Shown here: positions 12,801-24,800 of the stretch, one piece after another
How the letters are laid out: every line of letters starts with the position of its first letter
Numbering within the stretch: the first letter of the stretch is position 1
From: Petrosia ficiformis
Taxonomy: Eukaryota; Porifera; Demospongiae; Haplosclerida; Petrosiidae
Direction: 5' to 3'
DNA: 64,000 nt
Assembly (NCBI GenBank): GCA_947044365.1
Contig: OX345636.1
Span: 5,972,001-6,036,000 of the forward strand
The notes under the pieces: generated by a model
What the model was told of the DNA's origin: nothing
The model's input: the letters and a program-made list of their open reading frames with translations, nothing else
The model's database searches: none
Made by a program: the position numbers and the translations under genes

Positions 12801-15800
12801 ACTGATTGCATGTATGAAGCAAAAAACGGGTTTACATACCACACGGTGGTCATATGAATATTCATAAGTAACTCTCTGCCTTTCGGTTGCAGTTACCTTG
12901 CGTGCATGGCTAACAGAACTAGCAGTACGGCCACACACCATTAGTTTGCCTAAAAAAAGCATGTCACGTTCTCCCTTTTCAAGCTCAAGCATTTGCAAGC
13001 GACTATAGTAAACCTCATCCTCAGAAAATTGATTATAGCAATTATGTGGGCAACCACAACCATTTTGCACCTTGGTTTGAACAACTAGCTTTTCAACATC
13101 CATATCTGGTATGAGAAAACTTTGTTGGTCACCTTCAGTAGTAGTAGTATCAACACCTGAAATATCTGCATGAATATCAAAGTTAGTATTGGTACCTGTA
13201 GTGTCTTCATCATCAGAATCCTTACCCAATTCAACAGGAATTGGTTTGTTTGTCTATCTCTTCTTCAAAATATCCATAAAATTCTTCGTCCAATTCAGTG
13301 TATGCGTCATCTTTACAAGCTATAATCTGTACATCATCCCTGAGATGAGAAGAACTCGCCATACTGAGAATAAACAGCTGCACTAAACAGTAGGCTCGAT
13401 AGAACGGGAAATTCCAATTAATGCCCAATTAATTTCATTAAAAATTAATAATAATTAAATTTTAAATGTTACTATTAACCATACGACTAATTATAACTAG
13501 TTTTGTGCGTGTGCTAGTTTCTACTATACTTAAGCTCTTCAAAATTGCAATAAACCAAATTTCGAAAAAACTGACCCTTTGCACTATTTTTTGGCTGTAC
13601 CGTCAGAAATTTTGCATTTTCACCCTAAGGACCCTTTTCCTATCAAACAGCTCATATGCAGATCAGCCTCGCGCACATAAAGTATGTATAATTAGCTTAG
13701 AGAGTGAACATATTAAGCTTACTTGCATAGACAATTTGTAAAATACATGAAATACATGAAATACATGAAATACAACAAAGGGGATTAATTGACAATTTGA
13801 CAAACCAAGTGGATAAATTTAAACCTCAGAACTCTCTTCATGAAAACGCCGAGAAACAGCCTAGTGCTCAGAGCACCTCAAATTCACATTTTCATGATGA
13901 GAACGTCTCCTCTACTAACCAGCCCCTCCCCATGTTTGCAGTTGGAAGGTTTGCCTAGGCAGACTAACAAGACTACATTCCCTCTAACTCCAATAGTCAC
14001 TTGTGTTAGACAGCAGACCTTATAAGAAAGCCAGAAGTACCAAAATCATGCTCCATTAGCTGCAGCAAAGCAGCAAAGTGAGTGTCTAAATGTCTTGCTA
14101 TCATGACTCCATGTTTCATTATGGCCACAACTAATTATTGTTGTGTTAATTGCATTCCTGAATGCAGACAAAATATATATATATATATGCTAGTTGAGAT
14201 TCAACCTCCACACAGCACGATTATATGCCTGTCACTAAGGCGCTCGGCAATTATAATATTATTATCAGAAATTGTTTTCTTGTCAGTCATAATTCTTTTG
14301 CAATCACACTTTACACTTGTGGCAAGGGTTCTCTACCGCATTCACCTGTAATAGGAGTATAATTATAAAACAGTTGATTATTATAAGACAGTATGTTCTC
14401 TTGCTTTGCTCTTGGAATTCATGGTACCCTGGATCAATCCTTTCCATCTCTCAGCCTTCATTGTAAATGCAATGAAGATCTTGAAAAAAAAAACCAAAAA
14501 AACAATAATTATATTGAAAAAATGTATCCTTATCATTGTTTTGCTATGAATATGAATCAATCATTATAGTGTCTCTACCTTTCTGTGTACTCACAATTGG
14601 GGCCTGAAGAAGTAAGTGTACAGTCCAGATTGTTGATGAAACTGAAGTATATTTTCAAGGTTCTAAACGATGACTTCCTCATGTCTGGCACTCAACAACA
14701 TCCTTTTAAAGATTCTTGCATCATCTTTATATGGTTTCTCTCATATACAACAGCTATTTGTATTAATTACAGTTTAACATTCTTTCTGAATATCCCTGCT
14801 GGTCTGTGACTCAAGCACGTGTTCTTTTACCTGCCGCACCCAGTTATTGAAAGAGTCCCTAACTACATTGTATACACGTATACACTGCATACTCTCATAA
14901 GTGACACTAACAAATATACCTACATTTAATCTCATGGATAGCAATCATAGGGATGGCCCTGCGGGGCCATAATAATAATAGGTCATACTTGTGTTATTAT
15001 GTCACTGAACTGTCTTACTTCTTCCGTTGATAATCAGAGGGTCCAAAGGTAAAATTAGCTCTTGTTGGAGTGCAATTATATGTTGCCAATTCTTTTTCTT
15101 ATAAATGCAGATAGAAGATTTATGGCCATTGTTCCTGGATTGTTAGCCCCTATCTCGGCCTCGAATCCCTTTCTTGGGGAGTGGCTTAAATCCAAACTCT
15201 GCTAGATAACATTGTTGAATAAGATAGCAACATAGTATTTCAAAATCAAAAGCTATATTATAATACACAGAATGTAACCTGTAGAAGAAGTGGTCTCTGC
15301 ATGCATTTTGTTGTACACTTTAGGTGTTATTTCAATGTACTGATTATCCACATCTCTACACACAAAATACAAGATAGATGAAGTTGTGTGTTAAAAATTA
15401 TAATAATTCATTACAGTAAATGAAGCAAACTCGTAATTGTCAAATAAATCAGATTGTACTAAAGTGGCTTACATGTATATTGTTCTTTGCATTAACATTT
15501 CCACTTTGTGATAATAAGAGAGTAACTATTTCAGAATAAAAATTAAGGAAAATACTAAATATAAATGCTGAATTCAATATGGCTGAAAGAGGAAAGTGAA
15601 AAACTTAGCAATTACAATTTAGTGTTTATTTTCTATGTGAGGCAAGATTAGCAAATCACAAAGCTAAATATAGAGCACACTTATTTTTAAATTGTATCTA
15701 GACAAGAATTAAAGTACTTGGTACGATAAAGTATATTGTTTGTTAGCAAGTGCAACTTTCTCATAATCACCCAACAAAGATAACACCTGAAGTAATAAAG

Positions 15801-18800
15801 ATATCATGTGGCTTTTACAGGAGTAAATTTCCATGCACTGTCAAAAAGACATGATGTGGATGATCAATTGTCATAACTTTATTATCATGGATGCAGTAAC
15901 AAAAAATTACTGCTGTTTGTTTGTTTGTACCTATACTAATATTGGTACTGGTATAGGCACCTATACTCAATATTGTGAGATTTGTTTGGACTGGTTATAT
16001 TGTCTAGCTGTTGGATTCCCACTGTGGTGATCGGGGTTCGTATCTGCTTGATGGTTATAGCATTGAGATTTTCTTCAAAAGAAGAGAGTTTGGGTGTTGT
16101 TCCTCTAAAGAGCAGAAAGGAATTTAAAAGGAAGAAAGTAAAAAGGAAAGCAATGTTTGTATCCACTCAATGGTTACATTTTTTTCTTTTAAAACAAATC
16201 TAAGCCACACACCATTGCATATGTACATTAATGGTGTCCAAAGGGCTAATTTCTTTTACGAGAAGACACTGAATGATGGCATTATCTTGCAGTACTTCAC
16301 CTTGTTATTCAAGACTGTAATCACCATACTTCTAAGAAGTTGTGTTTTCTTTCTGACAGTTTATATTCTACGTATAATAGCTTCATGTTACTCCAGTACT
16401 ATTGTTTGGTGTTTATAGACTGGATTCAGTTTACACCTTTCGTTTGCTAAGATATGTACCTGCAAAAAAACAACAACAACAACAAAAAATTGGTCCTTCA
16501 AGAATGTTTACAACACTCTCAAAGGGCCAAAATTTTCACGAACATTCTTAGCCATGATTAGTGCTTGTAACTGTAGCTGTGCAGGCGTGTATCATGTTCG
16601 TCTGTGCTGAGTGATGGATGGTTGTAACTGTAGCTGTGCATGTGTGTGTCGTGTGCGTCTGTGCTGAGTGATGGGTGCTTGTAACTATAGCTGTGCATGT
16701 GTGTGTCATGTGCGTTTGTGCTGAGTGATGGGTGCTTGTAACTATAGCTGTGCATGTGTGTGTCGTGTGCATCTGTGCTGAGTGATGGGTGCTTGTAGCT
16801 GTAGCTGTGCATGTGTGTGTTGTGTGTATCTATGCTGAGTGATGATGGGTGCTTATATCTATAGCTGTGCATGTGTGTGTGTATGCTGGGTGCTTACAGT
16901 GCTGTACGTCATGTTTATTCATTGTACATTGTCTGTTTTTGTTTGTATGTTTGTGTACTTGTACCACACTAGTGTATTCATAGATTCTTTTGATTAAATC
17001 AGGTGGTGGAATATAGTGAGATATCAATGGAAATAGCTGAGAAACGTAATTCTGACGGTAATCTATTATTCAGTGCTGGAAACATTTGCAATCATTACTT
17101 CACTATTGATTTTCTTGAGGAAGTTTGTAATAAACATGAGTCACACTTAAGTCATCATGTTGCCAAGAAGAAAGTTCATTATATTGATGAGTCTGGTAGT
17201 AGGTAAAACTATTACATTAACATGTGAATCTATATACTAGTGTTGTACCTGTAGTAGTATAATCACAATTGTGTCAAGAAAAAAGTTATTGATGAGTCTG
17301 TTAGTTCGTGTACATGTAGGTAAAAGCTATTAAATGCTACAGTAACATGTGAATGTATATGTATATACTAGTGTTGTACCTTAAGCAGCACTAAAAAGAG
17401 TAATGTATAGAAAAGGGCTCTACATGTATACGTATATAATATCTGGTATCTAAATTATAAGCACAACCTACAGTGTACAGTGTACATGTACATGTAGGTG
17501 CAACATTAATACATACTGTACATGTATGTTATACACATGTACATGTACATGTACATTACACATGTACATGTACATGTACATGTTCATTGTACTTTTATAC
17601 TGCAGTACATGTACTGTATAGTCATTTATTGTGTCATTTACATATACACTAATTCCCTTACCAGACCAATCGAAAATATTATTAATGATTAAAATGTTTA
17701 CAGTAAAAATTAAGATGAACTATTTTTTTCATCCCTAAATTTTTTTTTCAGGATTGAACCTCCAGCTCCAAATGGAATTAAAATGGAAAAATTTGTTTTT
17801 GATGTGTTCCAGTTTTCAAAGTAAGTATTAATTATACTTTGAAAAAAATAAGAATTAGCTAAAGGAATCCGAAACATAATTTTGTTAAATACATGTACTT
17901 ACCTTCAATTGTTCACTATTCTGTATAGGAAGTCAATGAAATTTATTATTCAGGAAGAGCAAGCTACTTGAATACCAACTTTTGTTGGGTTCCTGTCAAC
18001 GATGGCGGCTGAATAGCAGACATTTAAATTATGTGTTTGATAAAAATTATATTTCAGAACAAGGTCTCTGTTTGAGAGTGGCAGTGCTCGAAATTAAGTC
18101 AAGCAATTAGCTATTTTCCAGACATTTTGCCTTTGTCTGCATTTGATTGGACAAATTGTCTGATTAGTTATGAACACAACAAATATGAGATTAGTAACCT
18201 CATGGTGAAGTTAATTATCAATCAAGGGCATTCATGGCCTAGTGGGTAATGTCTATATCTCTTAAGCCATAAATGAGTACAATGCTGGTTTGTAAGACTT
18301 TTTCTTGACAAAATTCACAACTTGCTGGTGAAATATTGTCTTGTCCAGATGTTTCTGCTAGACACTTTTTAAACTATTTCAAGCACTGATTATGTGTTTT
18401 CATGATAAGAATTTCATAATATACTACATGTTAATTAAAAGGGCCTTTTAAGAAACAGCTACAAGCAGCTTTCTTTTTGGTGGTCTGTAGAGCTTGAGAC
18501 CTGAAGTCTGCATTTATTATTCACCGCACCCATTAATTGAAGAGCTCACTTCCTTAACTACATGTATGTACATGTATATTATATACATTATTTCTACCAT
18601 GCTTGTAGTTAATTGACCAATGAAATTGCTCAAAATGAGGTTAATAAATCTCATATCAAACCTCCTAGAGAGGTTCAATATTATATTGAAACCTCCTGGG
18701 ATTATTTTCCCAGGATTGTATAATAATTTTGTCAGAGTTGTCATTGATTTATTATATATATATAATGGTTTATAAATTACACATTAAAAGATTATTACCT

Positions 18801-21800
18801 TTGCTGTGAAGCGTAGGCTAAGGGTATGACTATATACAACTGTAGCTATAATTATTAGCTTTAATTCACAGTGATGCTTGTCCTTTTTGAAAATCTGACA
18901 CCAATTTGTATGCTTGTGATTGAGGTCTTTCGGAGCTCTAGTCAGTGTTTCCTCTCGTATGAGATCGATTCAAAAATAGTTGGGTGGGGCTGTTCTTGCA
19001 TCGCGATTGGCGAACTTCTTGATAGTGATCGCGATTGATCGATTGCTGTTGGAAGACCACACCTTATACTGGAGTGGAGGAGGAGCCGGAAGTCTGCCAC
19101 ATGTAGAGCTCTTTCTGTTATTTGCGATTGACTGTAGATCAGTTACTTGTCTAAAGAGTCACAGAAACCCACACTATATATATCCATAGGTTAGTGAAAT
19201 TATGTATACTGTTGCCACGCGCAATTTGCAAATGAAATGCGTTGCTATAGCATGGTAGAAGTGCGTTATACACCTCGGTACGGTCTCTACTAGATTTATC
19301 AAACCGAGTGCCGAAGGCACGAGGTTTGATAAATCTAGTAGAGACCTTTACCTCGGTGTATAACCTATACATATATGATTTATATGTGCATGTACATAAT
19401 ATATAATATGATGTACATGTATATAATATAGATTTAACTCCATGAATGTAGTGATATACTAAACCCAATAGCTGATGTAAATACATGTACATAGATCCCA
19501 AACAAAAAAAAGGAAGTGGAGAGTCAAGTATTGAGTAGGGGTGGTTTCAATAGTAGTAATTGGATAACCCTACTCTCCGGACCTTCCACAACATAGTACA
19601 TATGAAACTGCTTTTATATCTAATCAGGAATTTGTGGTGGAGGTATTGTGGGACAGGAAGTTGGATACCAATTATTATGTTGTGAATCTAATTATTATCT
19701 AATGAATTTGATTAGTATAAATATATTACCATTAATTATACTTGTGCTCAGTGTTCTATTTAGTTTGAGTGGTTGAGTGGTTTACTTGAAGTACCACATA
19801 CATATAGGTACATGTGTTCCTACAATTCTATTTGAGTTTTGTTGGAACAAGTTACAATCCCTATGATTGCTTTCAGCCTGGTGTGGTGTCTGGCATTCAG
19901 TAATCATGGCTGACTTTCTCATGCCTGAAACACAACAGTGAATTATAGTTGTTATTTTGATTATTACTTCTAAAAGTTGTTGTAGAACTTTTAAGAATAT
20001 GTTTCAGTAGAAAGAGTGCAGTCAAGCAGCTTAATTCTTCCTGCTGCTCTAGCACACATTCTATTACGTGCCTGCCACACCCATTAATCGGAATGATGCA
20101 ACTTTGCATGTGTGACACAAGAATATACGTATATAATATTATATATTATATATGTGACCTAATTTTCGAAAAGGGACCTTTCCCTCAAAATTATTATGAT
20201 CAACACTTACCTTTAATTGCTTGTCATTCCACCATTTTGTAGCAGTAAGTAAAATTTAGTATCTAACAAGCTTAACAATACCCCTTCCTGGCCGGATAGG
20301 AAATTTCATTGACTTTCTGTACAAAATGGCAGAATGAAGAGTGATTGAAGGTAAGTGTTTGATGATAATAACTTTGCAGGATATATAATACAAGTGTATA
20401 TAGAGAAAAAAACATCCCTATGATTGCTTTAAAAATTTAAGTGAAGATAAAAGTATCCCTATCACTGCTTTGTGGTGTCCAGTTCAGTAATCATGGCTGA
20501 TTTTATCAAGCATGAAAGACAACAGCTTATTATAGTTATTATTTTGATTATCTACTCTCCTGACCTTTCAAAGGACCTTGTAGAACTTTAGGAATATATT
20601 TCAGGCAGAATAGCTAGCTATTAGTTCCAGTTTCTACGTAAACTACACAGCTTTCTTTCTCTGGTGTGTAGAGCTTGATCAAGCGTTCTTTTACGTGCCA
20701 CGCCCATTAATTGACCGAGCCCCCGGCAATGATGTAACTTCCTTAACTACGTATACAACGCATACTCGCGTAGGTGACACAAACATATTATATATAATTA
20801 TATATACATGTATATATATATAAAACCCATGGGAAAGCAATCATAGGGATGGCTCTGTGGCCGAATAAAAACATTTCACCAATATAGGCACATACATGTA
20901 CACTATGCAATTATATGTACTACGATAATTATACGGTTTGTTATTGCTATGGTGTGGTATCATTGATTGGTTCATGTCAACATGAAATTATGAGTGCTTA
21001 ATCTTGTAACATTGTTGTATACTGTTTTGTTACTATAAATAGTTGGTGGATTGTGGTTGGTTTATTAATATTTATAGTAGTCCTGATACAAATATTAGCT
21101 GCCTTTTGGTATTCAAATACTCACTTTCGTTCACAAAGAATATTTATTTGCTTTCTTATACTCATCATAAATTGTTTGAATTGTTTCTTACAGAATATTC
21201 AAGTATTAGCTACATATTGCTGTATATATAGTTACAATATCGTATAGGAGGTAATTTTCATCAGGAAAAGTTTTACCAAAGCAGCAATGCAGTGTTAAAG
21301 AGAATTTTTATGAGATTTATTTTCACATAATTCTACATTTAACCCTATTAATACTCACATGGTGAATGATGTTTGTTCTTGTGGGTATAATGTTTATCAA
21401 AGATCTGGGAAGCCACAGTTGGTGAGCAGCTAGACAAGAGCTAAACAATTCTTAAGACTGATATGCTGTGCCTAACTTTTAACTGGTTAAATTTTTGCTG
21501 CATGCAGGTGGAAATTACTTGCTATACGGTAGATGTTTATACAACAGCAACCTCTGTGTTTTTATTATTCATTCTCTGATCTACAAGCCTAGAAAACCAG
21601 TAACACGAAGCAAGAAACTGTTTCTGTACATGCACAAACATTTTTTATTGATACCAAAAAATACATGTACATGTACATTCAAATAGCAAAATATTGAACG
21701 AATATATCAGTATTCGTTTCAGCAACTATTTATAGTAATGAAACTGTTGAAATTATGATACTACAAGATATAGGCAGTGGTAGGGTTTTTATCCAACTAT

Positions 21801-24800
21801 TTTATGTGTTTTCATGAAGCACAAGCCCGCTGTTTGAAGAATGGGTTACAATATATTCAACTTTCAGGAGCTTGGTAGTCAACTTATACAAGGTTGTTTG
21901 AATTGAACCACAGGACGACAAAAGAATAATTTTAAATCACACTTAATGTATTCGTATACACACTACAATAATTATATATGTAATATATATACCATGGCTT
22001 CGAGGGATATATGGCGAATATAAGACCCGAGCACCGAGATATTGGCCCGAGGCGAAGCCGAGGGCCAATATCGAGGTGCGAGTGTCTTATATTCGCCATA
22101 TATACCGAGAAGCCATGGTACATATAATATATTCTATAGCTAACAAACATCAAAGAACAGGACAATGGACACGAGTAACAGGCTAACACACCTTACACTT
22201 TCAGCGATATGGGGCGAATAGTTCCTGGGAGAAACGCCCATATATTGATTCTTTTTTTAAGAGACAAAGAGAGCTTCTTTTGTGTGTTTACTTGTCGAAA
22301 TAGCCTTCATTCTCTGTAGACTTTTGGTGACTAGATCGACTGCGCATGTGCATGACGTCATATACCAGGGATGATATATGGCATATATCCCTGCTGTACT
22401 CGTGAACGAACTTTGATGTGGTTGTATAACTTCCCTGCGGTTGTATAACTGCCCTGTGGTTGGGAATATATGCCATATATACGCCCTGTCGGCTCTTTGA
22501 TGTTTCTGCTAACTATGGTATATATATATATAATTACTATTATATCAAAAAATGTCATCATACAGTATAGTAATTACTCAGTAGCTTGAAATGCAGTAGT
22601 TCATCAGTAGTTTTGATAGTAGCCAATCATACATATTCATGTACATGTCAATTGAACACAACAGTAATGACACAATAATTACTGTACTATACTGACAGTA
22701 GAACTAAGATAATTACCATTACTGCATGGTGACTTGTCAATGGCATATACATGTACATCACCTCTGGTTTTCTTCTCAAAGGAACTTTGTCGTTCTTGAA
22801 GTTCTTCGAGAAGATGAATTCAGCCCTTTAAAAAATGCACCAGGTGCAGCAAAGGACACACCAGCTACTTGTCGAGCTTCACTCATGGATTTACACTATC
22901 GTCAGCTGCTGGCAGCTGGAGGTGTGGTTGTTGATGAAAATGGTTCACCATTACCTCTTATACCACGGTGAATTAGAATTTAACTAATTACATGTCACAG
23001 CTTGTTATTGCAATTTAAGACATTCATATTAGTGATTAGTGTTGTTCTAGTATCACATAATAACATGTTATAATATGACTAATTTTAGATATACTAATTT
23101 TAGATAAAATTGTTTATTAGGCTTACTAATTGGATTAGTGTGAAGCTACTGTACATTTCAAGCATTTTAAGGCACCCTGAACTCGCCTTTTTTCACATGA
23201 AATTATATACATGTCCTTGTATAGTAATTTAATACTTATATAGTTTATCAGCCATTTGTACAGCAAGCCTATAATTTTTAATGAAATAGTTAATTATAAT
23301 TTCTTTTCTATAGTGACACAAATGGGACATCTTCTCGTGTAGAATGTGAAATATCACCTCTTCTTTCGTACTTTGGAGAGGTACGTACTTAAATATTTTT
23401 AATTATGGCCCATAGGGCCATCCATATGATTGCTTTCCATGGGGTTTAATATATAATGTGCAGTTGTAAAAAAAATGGCGTCGTGTTTGAACTATAATAT
23501 ACTCAAAATCTAAATTACAGTTTTTCTTACATGTACCTGGAAAGAAGGTATCCCAAATTGATTTTCTGCAAGCTGCATCTCTCTAAACAATGATTTTATA
23601 ATTTTTAATTTTTGAACACAGAAAGCAAAACTATAACCTCGCAGTCACTTCTCAGTATGAAGATGCTCTAAGCAGCAAGACTATGACGTACTTTGATCAC
23701 CATGGCATTTCTTTCTTGAAACTTTCATTGCCATACACGTTTGCATATGTGTACTTCTACAATCTATAATGTAAACATGGTTAATATTGTGAATGTGTTC
23801 TAGAAATATGAGGCTGTTTTGTTCGCTGCATCTGTCTCATTTCTTAGTCCAGCAGTGTATAATTAATATACTGTATTTGAATCTGATCTTGGGGTTCAAG
23901 GCAACCTAAATGTCACAAAATCTTTGAGGAATCGAAAAGCGAAGTAAAATGCTAAATCTGACTTCTCAATTTATTACTCAATTGCACATGTTCAATCTGT
24001 TATGAATATCATTATAGTCTTACATCATGTCTGTGTGGTTGCATAATCACCCACAGTTGGTGCATCTATAACTTGTCAGTACTGTTGATGTATCTGTACA
24101 TAATATACATGTACTTACATGTATATGACCTAATTTTTGAAAAGGGACCTTGTTCACCAGATAATTTTGATAAACACTGAATTCTATGAATAAGGCTGAA
24201 GGTGAAAGTGAAAAAATGTTGGTAGTCACTGGGACAACCAGACAACCATCAGCACTTCACAATTCTGTATATGCTGTACAAGTGGTACTGAAGCTGCCTG
24301 GTACATGACTACAGCTTCAGTACCACTCATGCAGCATATAGAGGATTATGGGGTTGTCTGGTTGTCGTAGGTCAGTGGTGAGAGCACTGGTAGCTAAACT
24401 TAGTTGCCCTGGGTTTGATTCCCAGTGACTACCAGAATTTATTCACTTTCCTCTTTCAGTCTTATTAATAGGATTTTAGCATTTATTTTTTATGTGTGGC
24501 GAGATCAGCAAAATAGATAATTTTGATTACGCTTACTCACTATTCGTATCCAGGAAGAACTATTATTAAGCTTCTTAGATACCAAATTTCATTGACTTCC
24601 TGTACAAAATGGCAGAGTTATCAGGGTCATTACTTCATATAGGGATAGTATAGTAGCTATATTACACATTCAGAATAGTATAATACTTATACAAACCACA
24701 GAATACAATAATTTCATGCTTGAGTAAGAACAAAAACATCTTGATATAATAACCCTAACAATGTCAGTACACCTAACATAATTCTTATACCATATGAGAC

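Noticed and set aside
16548..16872. Minus-strand repeat protein with [14 protein letters not shown] repeats
   Set aside because: Translation of a 57-60 bp minisatellite inside an intron; no start, splice or homologue support.
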